Below, one piece after another: positions 1-6,637 of a DNA stretch of 7,995 nucleotides (position 1 is the stretch's first letter; every line of letters starts with the position of its first letter). Source of the DNA: Syntrophomonadaceae bacterium (GTDB taxonomy: Bacteria; Bacillota; Syntrophomonadia; Syntrophomonadales; Syntrophomonadaceae). The position numbers and the translations under genes are program-made. The stretch is from NCBI GenBank assembly GCA_031265005.1, contig JAISDD010000274.1, positions 1 through 7,995 on the forward strand. Reading direction: 5' to 3'. The notes under the pieces are model-generated. The model was not told the DNA's origin, made no database searches, and worked only from the letters and a program-made list of their open reading frames with translations.

Positions 1-62
1 CCTGCCAACACAGATAGTATTCCTAGTATAATTAAAACAAGAAATCTAATTCTATAATCCAT
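1..62 (-). CDS. Start of an unidentified membrane or secreted protein (partial)
   Basis: The reading frame begins at an ATG (62-60) and stays open to the window edge, giving about 20 residues: a short basic start (MDYRIR) followed by a hydrophobic run (FLVLIILGILSVLAG). This is the pattern of a signal peptide or a first membrane helix. A GTGAG seven bases before the ATG could serve as a weak ribosome binding site. An in-frame GTG at 74 is an alternative start that would add four residues (MSEK). The upstream fragment stops only 15 bases before the ATG, so the two may once have formed an operon. The family cannot be recognised from so little sequence. Confidence 0.45.
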   Translation of the reverse strand, partial: MDYRIRFLVLIILGILSVLA

Positions 63-77
63 TTTTTCGCTCACTAT

Positions 78-268
78 TCATTCGTCGTTTTTTTGTTGGC
101 TTTTATACTGTTCTGGGTGTAGCATTTTATATACATCCATAGTTGTTTCCATATATTCCTGCAATCCCCCATCCGCCAACTTTTGAGACTGGTTCTGGTG
201 ATGGCGTCCTTGCTACGAATAACGCAGTCTACGAAGACCGGAGCCAACTTATCGCGTACATCTTTCAA
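78..268 (-). pseudogene. Decayed, probably frame-shifted gene fragment
   Basis: No single frame looks like an intact gene here. One minus-strand frame starts at a TTG (268-266), directly after an in-frame TAA, and gives a plausible stretch (KDVRDKLAPVFVDCVIRSK) before turning into unlikely Trp/Cys-rich sequence. A second frame is open from just after a TAG at 215-213 to a TGA at 80-78. It gives a much more protein-like C-terminus (LADGGLQEYMETTMDVYKML, then HPEQYKSQQKNDE). Joining the two frames near 205-213 makes one continuous soluble-looking, acidic C-terminal region, which suggests a frameshift plus loss of the 5' end. The parent family is not recognised. The alternative is a 64-residue ORF in the first frame alone (268-74), which I consider less likely. 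Confidence 0.35.
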
Positions 269-307
269 TTATCATACTAGGCAGCAGGGTTTTTATGCAA
301 GTGTAAC

Positions 308-1024
308 TTAATCCGTGAATAAACGCTTTATAAAATGCTTAGGATTATCTAAAAATTGTTTTGTCAGCTGATAATGCTCACAGGTTTCGTACTCAACTGG
401 CTCAATACCATTTTCTGTTATCTGATATATAGTAGCACCCGGAAAAGCGAGCAGAATGGCAGAGTGAGTAGCAATGATAAACTGAGAATTATTTTTAACC
501 AATCTGTTTATTTCAGCCAGCAATGTAAATTGTCTTAATGGGGATAAAGCAGATTCCGGCTCATCTAACATGTAAAGGCCATTACCTCGGAAACGGTTTT
601 GAACTAGTGATAGAAAACTTTCCCCATGAGACTGTTCATGCAAAGATTTTTTTCCATAACCGCCAACCCCTAAATCATCTACTTGCGAAGCAACATTATA
701 AAAACTCTCAGCCCTTAGAAAAAATCCGTCTTTTTCGTATGCTTTTTTTACAATTGTCATGTACTGATGTAAATTTGATACTGTTTGCTTGGTGGAAAAA
801 TTAAAATTTTTAGAACCTCCTTCCCCATTGTAGCCGGCACAAACTGCAATGGCTTCAATCAAAGTTGATTTGCCGGTTCCATTTTCACCCACCAGAAACG
901 TAACATCTTGCCTGAAACTTAATTTTTTGGCCTTGTTAAGATATTTTACTACCGCAAGTGATGAAATATAGGTGTTATCGTCACAAATAGTCATTTTTAT
1001 ATCTTGAATATAATAATTGTCCAT
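308..1024 (-). CDS. AAA/ABC-type P-loop ATPase, COG3910 predicted-ATPase family
   Basis: This 238-residue protein is a complete single-domain ATPase with ABC/SMC-like motifs. The Walker A motif GENGTGKST is at residues 46-54. A signature-like LHEQSHGES lies at 128-136. Walker B GLYMLDEPES (149-158) has the Asp154-Glu155 pair, followed by a D-loop-like SALS, and the switch histidine is in IIATHS (H187). The central FFLRAESFYNVAS segment and the ending EHYQLTKQFLDNP are typical of the COG3910 family, and the length is normal for it. There are no membrane segments and no TOPRIM nuclease domain. The start is supported by GGAGTG eight bases before the ATG. It stands alone, separated from the upstream M56 operon by a terminator and about 200 bases in which no convincing promoter was found. 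The ATP-binding fold is certain; the cellular role of this family is not established. Confidence 0.95.
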   Translation of the reverse strand: MDNYYIQDIKMTICDDNTYISSLAVVKYLNKAKKLSFRQDVTFLVGENGTGKSTLIEAIAVCAGYNGEGGSKNFNFSTKQTVSNLHQYMTIVKKAYEKDGFFLRAESFYNVASQVDDLGVGGYGKKSLHEQSHGESFLSLVQNRFRGNGLYMLDEPESALSPLRQFTLLAEINRLVKNNSQFIIATHSAILLAFPGATIYQITENGIEPVEYETCEHYQLTKQFLDNPKHFIKRLFTD

Positions 1025-1197
1025 ATAAATGTCACTCCATAAAATAACTTAACTTAGTCTTATTCCCGCCTTTTTGCCTGACAAGAAACCCTCGCCGGTT
1101 TGGCTAAAAATTTATTTCCTCGAGCAAATAATATCATGTAAAAATATTAACATACGCGGCATGAAAAATCATATTATATATATTAAACAAGTATAAA

Positions 1198-1211
1198 CGC
1201 CCGTTTGGGCG
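1198..1211 (-). terminator. Hairpin terminator of the BlaI-zinc ribbon-M56 operon
   Basis: A perfect 5-bp GC stem (CGCCC/GGGCG) with a 4-base loop lies about 20 bases beyond the stop codon of the M56 gene. On the minus strand it is followed by TTTATACTT. The stem is short and the T tract is interrupted, so termination may be only partial and some read-through into the ATPase gene is possible. Confidence 0.55.
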
Positions 1212-1232
1212 GACGCAGGGCCTGTATGTACC

Positions 1233-3590
1233 CTATCTGAATCTGGCGAAGAAGGGGATTATCCTCAAACCATCAACCAGCGTTGCGCCTTCGCCGTCCG
1301 AAGTGCCTGTGAAGATATTTTGCTCATTGCTCAAATAGTATGGTTGCAAAGTGGTTTCGGCAGGGAGCGAGCGGTCAAGCGGCACCAGGTATTTATAAGT
1401 TGTGATATCAATTTCCTGGGCGCCGAATTTGTCCCGCCTTGTATCAGTCGCAACAGTGAATATCGTCCCGTCAAACTGATAATCCGTGATAATCGGGTCG
1501 CCCTCAACAGTATATTCCATCGTCCGCATAAATGCCGATACCCCGTCAAACACGTTCTCATAAAAAACATCTACTGCTGTCTGATTATAAATCTCCGCGC
1601 CGTGAATATTGACATACACGCCATCCGCGGCTGCCGTTTCTTTGCTGTAATCAAGCGGCAAATCGACAAGAGGCAATGAAGCCGCGAGTTCCCGCGCTTC
1701 GTCAAGTGTAGTGGTGGCAGGCGGGTTCTGGGTGAACACCGCCGTTGCCGTCGCTTCAAAGTCGTTTTGAAAATCCTCCCACGTAAGACCAATGTTTCCG
1801 ATAAACTCGGCAATGTTCTCCTTGCTGTAGGTATACCGCTCTGTGTAAGCCGCCTTATCGAGTTCCGCGCCGCTCGGAGTGTCACGGAGCGCAAAATTGA
1901 CTTCCCGCAAGTTATCAATCAAGGCGAACAGTAACGCGGCGTTATTTTGCGTTATAGTGATATTCCTCTCTGAGCCTATATGCTCATAATATACCGTCAG
2001 CGTATAAGGGGTATATCCTGTCCCGTAGTCATCGCCTATGGAGAAAAAACGCTGTGTCAATTCCGCGTCAAGCGGCGGCAGAGCGCCTACAATTTTCCCA
2101 ACCGCGCTGTTGTTGCCGACATAGGGCGTCCTCAATGCGGATAATTCGCTAAATGAGCTAACCTTATTAAACGAGATGACCTCATTAGGGTTCGGATAAG
2201 GCGGACTGCTTTCCGCGATCACCCACACCAAGCTATCATCGCCGTCGTGATAGACAAAACGCACTGTTGCGGATAAACGCCCTTCTTTATGTATGTATTC
2301 GACATAACGCAGGCGCTGTTCCCTATCTTGCCAGCCGCGGCTTCCTTCACCAAAAAAAGCGGTCACGTCCTCGATCGTATGCCAAGTGTAGGATGGATAA
2401 GCGACAGACATTCCATTATCTTTGGTGATGGACGTGACAAGCGCGCCGAAAACCACATTGACATGCATTTTTGTGATAATTCCAGTATCGGGATTTACAC
2501 TATAACGCGCCTCTTGAAAATTGTAATCATAGCCGTTTCTGACGTTAAGCGGCGCGGTCGGAGTGAGTACGGCGGTATCAATAATGATCCGGCTGTCTTG
2601 CCCAAGCCCAAAGCCATTTACGGTGAAATATTGCAAATCGTAAGCGGTTGTAACCCCGCTCTGCATTCTGTTCGCCGCAAATCCCACTGTCAGCACAGCT
2701 ACGAGCGCGACGGCGGAAATGATAATTATTCTCGGCCTTTTCTGGAAATTCAGCACGTTTTTCACCCTGTTTTTTACGCCGTCCTCACCGAACGCGAGAG
2801 GGCTTAGCCCTACAAGCCGCTTGCCTGTAGAGAGAGCCAAGAGCGCGTTTGAATACGCTGTTTTTACTTCGCCGCCTAATTCTTTCAAAACGCGCTCGTC
2901 ACAGGACATTTCCATATCCGCGTTGAGCAGAAAGTAAGCGAGCCACACCAGCGGGTTGAACCAATGCACGGCAAGCGCGAGGTACGCCACCGGCTTCACA
3001 AGATAATCGCGCCGCTTGATGTGCGTCCGCTCGTGGCACAGGATATACGCAAGGTCTGCTTCCGGCAGTCCAACGGGCAGATAGATTTTGGGGCGAATGA
3101 ATCCCATTACGAACGGCGAACGGATACGGTCAGTTTCGTAGACATCATCTTTTTTCTTTGTGGCAAAACGGAGTTTCCGCTTTAGGAGCGCGTAAGTGAC
3201 GACCGCATAAATCAGCATAAAGGACATTCCCACAAGCCATACATACGCGCCGGCAACCGTCCAAACCTGCAGCGGATTTACACTGGCGGCCGGCGTGGCG
3301 GCGGGCAAAACCGCGCTTACAGCGTTATTGATAATCGAAACTCCGCTGTCTATGCGCGGCGCGGCCTGCATACCGATGTCAAGCGGTATCGGCGCGGGCT
3401 TAAACGGATTAAGGCTAAACACGCTTTCCAACTTGAACGGACAGAGAAGATTGAACAGCGCTATCGCCCACAGAGCGTATGAGAACACCTTCGGGGCGCG
3501 GCGCAGAAACAACCGGGCGCCGCAGACCGCGATGATCACGACGCTCGCCGCTATGCTCATATTGAGTATGGATAAGAATATGTCATTCAT
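1233..3590 (-). CDS. BlaR1/MecR1-like M56 membrane metalloprotease with DUF4825/DUF4362-like sensor region
   Basis: This 785-residue integral membrane protein has an N-terminal M56 peptidase module. Membrane segments lie near residues 9-29, 34-51, 110-135, 200-222 and 287-305. The zinc-binding motif HERTH is at 186-190, and the conserved NADMEMSCDE (223-232) carries the likely third ligand Glu227. In BlaR1 relatives this cytoplasm-facing protease is activated by an outside signal and leads to inactivation of the BlaI repressor. The part after residue 306 is a large extracytoplasmic region. Residues about 484-600 resemble DUF4825 (LRTPYVGNNSAVGKI core) and about 650-740 resemble DUF4362 (MEYTVEGDPIITDYQFDG). 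No penicillin-binding SxxK or KTG module was seen, so a beta-lactam is an unlikely ligand. The start has AAGGAG seven bases upstream and overlaps the zinc-ribbon stop by 8 bases (ATGAATGA), implying translational coupling. Function is inferred from the family; the signal is unknown. Confidence 0.93.
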   Translation of the reverse strand: MNDIFLSILNMSIAASVVIIAVCGARLFLRRAPKVFSYALWAIALFNLLCPFKLESVFSLNPFKPAPIPLDIGMQAAPRIDSGVSIINNAVSAVLPAATPAASVNPLQVWTVAGAYVWLVGMSFMLIYAVVTYALLKRKLRFATKKKDDVYETDRIRSPFVMGFIRPKIYLPVGLPEADLAYILCHERTHIKRRDYLVKPVAYLALAVHWFNPLVWLAYFLLNADMEMSCDERVLKELGGEVKTAYSNALLALSTGKRLVGLSPLAFGEDGVKNRVKNVLNFQKRPRIIIISAVALVAVLTVGFAANRMQSGVTTAYDLQYFTVNGFGLGQDSRIIIDTAVLTPTAPLNVRNGYDYNFQEARYSVNPDTGIITKMHVNVVFGALVTSITKDNGMSVAYPSYTWHTIEDVTAFFGEGSRGWQDREQRLRYVEYIHKEGRLSATVRFVYHDGDDSLVWVIAESSPPYPNPNEVISFNKVSSFSELSALRTPYVGNNSAVGKIVGALPPLDAELTQRFFSIGDDYGTGYTPYTLTVYYEHIGSERNITITQNNAALLFALIDNLREVNFALRDTPSGAELDKAAYTERYTYSKENIAEFIGNIGLTWEDFQNDFEATATAVFTQNPPATTTLDEARELAASLPLVDLPLDYSKETAAADGVYVNIHGAEIYNQTAVDVFYENVFDGVSAFMRTMEYTVEGDPIITDYQFDGTIFTVATDTRRDKFGAQEIDITTYKYLVPLDRSLPAETTLQPYYLSNEQNIFTGTSDGEGATLVDGLRIIPFFARFR

Positions 3591-3810
3591 AGTTATTCTC
3601 CTTGCAAACAGGTATCATGATAAAATCACATTTCCGGCAGCAAAAGGCTTCAACGGCGGCGCCGGCCAGAAAGTTTTTATCCAGAACAATATCTTTGCCG
3701 TCGTTACGCGGGTGCATCGAAATCTTATGTTTCTTAGGCGTCCAAATAAGCATTTGCCCGCCCTGAATAATGCCGGTCTCCATTTCGCCGCCGCACTTAG
3801 GACAGGTCAT
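3583..3810 (-). CDS. Small zinc-ribbon protein (DUF6487-like)
   Basis: This 75-residue soluble protein begins MTCPKCGGEM and has two cysteine pairs, C3-x2-C6 and C58-x2-C61 (with C57 adjacent), which would form a treble-clef or zinc-ribbon site. The early GGQMLIW segment and the overall layout resemble the small PF20097/DUF6487 proteins of Firmicutes. It overlaps the BlaI-like gene by 4 bases (ATGA) and the M56 gene by 8 bases, so all three should be made from one message in coupled fashion. Its position between a repressor and its presumed protease suggests an accessory role in that circuit, perhaps metal or redox sensing or binding to one partner, but this is inference from context only. 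No enzymatic motif is visible. Confidence 0.85.
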   Translation of the reverse strand: MTCPKCGGEMETGIIQGGQMLIWTPKKHKISMHPRNDGKDIVLDKNFLAGAAVEAFCCRKCDFIMIPVCKENNYE

Positions 3811-4169
3811 TTTTTCGTCGCCTCCTTAATCATTCGCTGAATATCTCCTGCCTCAGTCTCCGAGAGCGTCCTGCCTTGCAAAAACGATGCTACGAAAGAC
3901 GGCACCGACCCGTCGAACATCTTGTTAAGCAAGGTTTCCGTTTCGTATTGCCGCACCTGTTCGCGTTTGACGAGCGCGGTGACGATCGCGTCAACATTCT
4001 GTACCAGTCCGCGCCCGGCAAGCCGTTTCAGCATGGTGTAAGTAGTGGATTTCTTCCAACCCAGTTTGCCGGCGCACAGCCTGACAAGTTCCGTCGATTT
4101 CACAGGTTCAGCCTCCCAGATAATGCTAATAAACTTAAACTCACCGTCATAGAGTTTGTAATTATCCAC
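3807..4169 (-). CDS. BlaI/MecI/CopY-family transcriptional repressor
   Basis: This 120-residue protein matches the BlaI/MecI family along its whole length. A winged helix-turn-helix spans about residues 8-65, with the characteristic recognition-helix region WKKSTTYTMLKRLAGRGLV (38-56). A C-terminal dimerisation helix region (about 70-118) contains the family-typical LLNKMFDGSVPSFVASFL. Family members bind DNA as dimers at dyad operators and are released when a partner M56 protease is activated; that partner is encoded two genes downstream. The start is a GTG at 4169, chosen because AAAGGGG lies seven bases upstream and the MDNYKLYDGEFK start fits the family. The gene is first in the operon, directly behind a promoter carrying two dyads, so autoregulation is likely. 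Confidence 0.95.
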   Translation of the reverse strand: MDNYKLYDGEFKFISIIWEAEPVKSTELVRLCAGKLGWKKSTTYTMLKRLAGRGLVQNVDAIVTALVKREQVRQYETETLLNKMFDGSVPSFVASFLQGRTLSETEAGDIQRMIKEATKK

Positions 4170-4189
4170 AATGCGGCCCCTTTCGCAAA

Positions 4190-4208
4190 AGTCTAATTCA
4201 GTAGACCT
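4190..4208. promoter_or_regulatory. BlaI-type operator dyad, promoter-distal copy
   Basis: On the minus strand this reads AGGTCTA-CTGAAT-TAGACT, with perfect GTCTA/TAGAC arms. It sits just downstream of the predicted transcription start of the repressor operon. It shares all 13 arm bases with the second copy while the central six bases differ, as expected for a protein-binding dyad rather than a chance duplication. It is probably bound by the BlaI-like protein encoded next to it. Confidence 0.65.
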
Positions 4209-4215
4209 TTGTTTT

Positions 4216-4234
4216 AGTCTACTCTCTTAGACCT
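4216..4234. promoter_or_regulatory. BlaI-type operator dyad overlapping the -10 element
   Basis: On the minus strand this reads AGGTCTA-AGAGAG-TAGACT, with perfect GTCTA/TAGAC arms. The last six bases are also the predicted -10 hexamer, so a bound repressor would block RNA polymerase. Its centre is 26 bp from the centre of the other copy, about two and a half helical turns, compatible with two dimers binding on opposite faces. Confidence 0.68.
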
Positions 4235-4244
4235 CGCTTGTCAA
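4216..4244 (-). promoter_or_regulatory. Promoter of the BlaI-zinc ribbon-M56 operon
   Basis: A perfect -35 TTGACA (4244-4239) is followed by a 17-bp spacer and the -10 TAGACT (4221-4216, four of six consensus bases). The predicted start of transcription is near 4209, giving a leader of about 40 bases before the GTG start of the repressor. Both operator dyads overlap or closely follow this promoter. Confidence 0.7.
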
Positions 4245-4387
4245 TAAAGAAAAGAAAATTTTTTTATGAATTAGGCGTATGCGGCGATTATACGGAAAAG
4301 ATTAATCACAAGCATAGGAACGATAGTCCTCTAAAGCATGCCACCGTTCCGTCAAACCGCTACCCTAAAAGTTATGGTTCATGATAG
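4245..4387. other. Divergent intergenic region between the repressor operon and the EF-G paralogue
   Basis: Together with the promoters on either side this makes a gap of about 320 bases without a gene. It holds no convincing ORF. The only structure seen is a loose inverted repeat, GGAACG at 4317-4322 and CGTTCC at 4345-4350, separated by 22 bases. It lies upstream of the EF-G promoters, so it is not in that leader transcript and cannot be a riboswitch or attenuator for it. No transposon ends were seen. Confidence 0.4.
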
Positions 4388-4416
4388 TTGACGTTATAAA
4401 TTTATTTTTATATAAT
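4388..4416 (+). promoter_or_regulatory. Strong sigma-A type promoter of the EF-G paralogue
   Basis: TTGACG (4388-4393, five of six) is separated by exactly 17 bp from a perfect TATAAT (4411-4416), and the spacer is AT-rich. Predicted transcription begins near 4423, giving a leader of about 70 bases. This is close to consensus and suggests substantial expression. Confidence 0.7.
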
Positions 4417-4440
4417 AAAGTTTTGAATGGAGATTATAGT

Positions 4441-4449
4441 TGCTATAAT
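4441..4449 (+). promoter_or_regulatory. Possible second, extended -10 promoter of the EF-G paralogue
   Basis: TGCTATAAT is a perfect extended -10 (TGnTATAAT). A TTGAAT at 4423-4428 could act as a -35, but its spacing is only 15 bp, so the element would rely on the TG motif. It would start transcription near 4456, about 36 bases before the start codon. Confidence 0.4.
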
Positions 4450-4491
4450 TTTAAAATTATTTTGTTTTATGAAAGAGGCTGAATTATTATC

Positions 4492-6504
4492 ATGTTAGAA
4501 AAAATAAGAAACATTGGGATCATTGCCCACATCGACGCTGGAAAAACTACTACTACGGAAAGAATCCTGTTTTATACCGGTTTAACTCATAAGATAGGGG
4601 AAACTCATGACGGAGAAAGCGTCATGGATTATCTGCCTTATGAAAAAGAACGCGGCATTACTGTGACTTCAGCTGCGACCAGATGTCTTTGGAGGGAGTG
4701 CAATATTAACATTATTGATACTCCCGGACACGTTGATTTTACTGCCGAGGTAGAAAGAAGTCTACGGATATTAGACGGCGTTGTGGTTATTTTTTGCGGA
4801 AAAGGCGGAGTTGAACCGCAGTCGGAAACAGTCTGGCGCCAAGCTGACAAATATCAAATACCTAGAATCGCTTATATTAATAAAATGGACGCTATAGGCG
4901 CGAACTTTTTTTCGGTAGTTGAGCAAATCAATAACCGCTTGGGCGCTAATCCGTTAGTTTTGACCCTACCGGCGTTTAAAAATGATGACTTTATAGGTAT
5001 CATCGATTTGTTGAGTATGCAAATGCTTATTTTTAATGGTACCAGCGGAACTATTATTGATACTGCCCCTATTCCTGGCGAATATGCGGAACAAGCGGAA
5101 GAGTGGCGTTTGAAAATGATCGAAGAGATCGCTTCCACCGATGAGGAACTGCTGGAATTGTACAGCAACGATGATCCTATTCCTGTTGATTTGTTGAAAA
5201 AAACGATTCGTTCCAATACTTTGGAAGGGCAGATAGTGCCGGTTATTTGCGGAAGCTCATACCGTAATATAGGGGTTCAGCCCATGCTGGATTCTATCGT
5301 CGATTATTTACCGTCGCCTTTGGATGTAGTACCGGCCAAAGCCACTGAAAACGGTAAGGAAATCAAATTTGAAGTTGCGCCCGATAAACCTTTCGCCGCT
5401 TTAGTATTTAAAATTGTAACTGACCGGCACGTAGGTAAACTGGCTTTTGCCCGGGTTTATTCCGGCAACTTGAAAGCAGGGTCTCATATATACAATAGCA
5501 ATAAAAACAAGAAAGAGCGAGTGGGGCGCTTGGTAAGAATGCACGCCAATCATCGGGAGGAGCTAGAGGCGGTTTCCGCCGGGGACATCGTGGCCCTTAT
5601 CGGCTTGAAAGATGTAACTACCGGAGATACTTTATGCGAAGAAGGACGCAGTATTCTTTTGGAGGCCATTGAATTTCCGGAACCGGTAATACAAATATCT
5701 ATCGAGCCTAAGACACAGTCTGACCAAAGTAAGATTTCTGAGGCTTTAAGCAGGCTATGCGCTGAAGATCCTACATTTAAGCTTTCATATAACAAAGAAA
5801 CCGGGCAAACATTGATTGCCGGCATGGGGGAATTGCATTTGGAGATTATCACCGAAAGGCTTTCCCGTGAGTTTAAGATAGATTTTAATATCGGGCATCC
5901 GGAAGTAGCTTATAAAGAAACTATTACATCTGAAGCTGAGCATAATTTCCGCTACGTCAAACAAACCGGAGGAAAAGGCCAATATGCCCATGTAGTATTA
6001 AAAGTAGCGCCGGGCGAAGGGTTTAAATTTACCAGTAATATTGTCGGCGGGGCTATCCCTAAAGAATATATACCGGCCATTCAGGCTGGAGTCAAACAAG
6101 CCTTGGAAGACGGAGTTTTAAAAGGCTATCCGGTGGTTGACATTAACGTAACTTTATTAGACGGTTCTTTTCATGAGGTCGATTCCTCAGAAATGGCTTT
6201 CAGGACGGCGGCGCTCTTATGTACAAAAGAATGTTTGCGCAAAGCTAATCCGCAATTATTAGAACCGGTCATGAAACTGGAAGTGACCTCTCCAGAAGAA
6301 TTCACCGGCAATATTATTAACAATATAAATAATCGCCGCGGCAGGCTCCAATCCATGGAGATCATAAACAATACCCAAATAATCAGAGGATTTGTTCCTC
6401 TGGCGGAATTATTCGGATATTCAACAGTTTTAAGGTCCAATACTCAAGGAAGGGCCGTATTTTCTATGGAATTTTCCCATTACGAGGAAAATCATAATAT
6501 CTAA
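4492..6504 (+). CDS. fusA: Elongation factor G paralogue (translational GTPase)
   Basis: This 670-residue translational GTPase would catalyse ribosomal translocation or a related ribosome step. GTPase motifs are complete: G1 AHIDAGKT (12-19), G2 RGIT with Thr57, G3 DTPGH (76-80) and G4 NKMD (130-133). G5 reads GSS (254-256) where most EF-G have GSA. Domain II follows from about 295 to 400, domain III to 470, and domain IV carries [10 protein letters not shown] (493-502) and [10 protein letters not shown] (558-567), where His561 corresponds to the tip histidine H583 of E. coli EF-G. Domain V has the RRGRL and GYSTVLRS segments. It is 20-35 residues shorter than classical EF-G, partly from a clipped C-terminus (ending HYEENHNI). 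AAAGAGG lies 13 bases before the ATG, a rather long spacing. It is not next to rpsL, rpsG or tuf, so it is probably a second EF-G rather than the str-operon copy. A TetM-type ribosomal protection role is unlikely. Confidence 0.95.
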   Translation: MLEKIRNIGIIAHIDAGKTTTTERILFYTGLTHKIGETHDGESVMDYLPYEKERGITVTSAATRCLWRECNINIIDTPGHVDFTAEVERSLRILDGVVVIFCGKGGVEPQSETVWRQADKYQIPRIAYINKMDAIGANFFSVVEQINNRLGANPLVLTLPAFKNDDFIGIIDLLSMQMLIFNGTSGTIIDTAPIPGEYAEQAEEWRLKMIEEIASTDEELLELYSNDDPIPVDLLKKTIRSNTLEGQIVPVICGSSYRNIGVQPMLDSIVDYLPSPLDVVPAKATENGKEIKFEVAPDKPFAALVFKIVTDRHVGKLAFARVYSGNLKAGSHIYNSNKNKKERVGRLVRMHANHREELEAVSAGDIVALIGLKDVTTGDTLCEEGRSILLEAIEFPEPVIQISIEPKTQSDQSKISEALSRLCAEDPTFKLSYNKETGQTLIAGMGELHLEIITERLSREFKIDFNIGHPEVAYKETITSEAEHNFRYVKQTGGKGQYAHVVLKVAPGEGFKFTSNIVGGAIPKEYIPAIQAGVKQALEDGVLKGYPVVDINVTLLDGSFHEVDSSEMAFRTAALLCTKECLRKANPQLLEPVMKLEVTSPEEFTGNIINNINNRRGRLQSMEIINNTQIIRGFVPLAELFGYSTVLRSNTQGRAVFSMEFSHYEENHNI

Positions 6505-6604
6505 GAAATAAAATTGAACTACGTTAAATGGTGATTTCTCCGAATTCCTGCTGGATACGGTAAAATTTCTGGCGGACGCGTACAATACTTCTTTATGGTT
6601 ATTG

Positions 6605-6610
6605 TATAAT
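6605..6610 (+). promoter_or_regulatory. Possible -10 element for the YibE/F gene
   Basis: A perfect TATAAT lies 15 bases before the ribosome binding site of the membrane protein gene. No recognisable -35 lies at 16-18 bp spacing (best candidate ACAATA at 6582-6587), so this may be a regulated promoter or a chance match. No clear terminator separates it from the EF-G gene, so co-transcription is also possible. Confidence 0.35.
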
Positions 6611-6637
6611 GTTATATTTTATTTAAGGGGAAAAATA

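Noticed and set aside
308..1024. ABC transporter ATP-binding subunit
   Set aside because: The signature (HEQSHGES) and surrounding sequence follow the COG3910 family rather than LSGGQ transporters, and no permease gene is adjacent.
1233..3590. True beta-lactam sensor BlaR1/MecR1
   Set aside because: The protease half fits, but no penicillin-binding SxxK/KTG module is visible in the C-terminal region, and no beta-lactamase or PBP2a gene is in the window.
2289..3840. Several plus-strand open frames of 70-180 codons inside the repressor-protease operon
   Set aside because: They lie antisense to a clearly homologous minus-strand operon, have no ribosome binding sites, and their translations are rich in Arg/His/Cys without recognisable domains. 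Higher GC removes stop codons from the opposite strand.
4317..4350. Inverted repeat as a riboswitch or attenuator for the EF-G gene
   Set aside because: It lies upstream of both predicted promoters and so would not be transcribed with the gene; the arms are only six bases with a 22-base loop and no T tract.
4492..6504. TetM/TetO-type tetracycline ribosomal protection protein
   Set aside because: The N-terminus and domain IV ([10 protein letters not shown]) follow EF-G, not the ribosomal protection proteins, which start with a distinct KIINIGVLAHVDAGKTT and lack this tip sequence.
6602..6637. TTG start extending YibE/F by 12 residues
   Set aside because: There is no ribosome binding site before the TTG, while AAGGGG precedes the ATG at 6638 at ideal spacing and gives a standard signal peptide.
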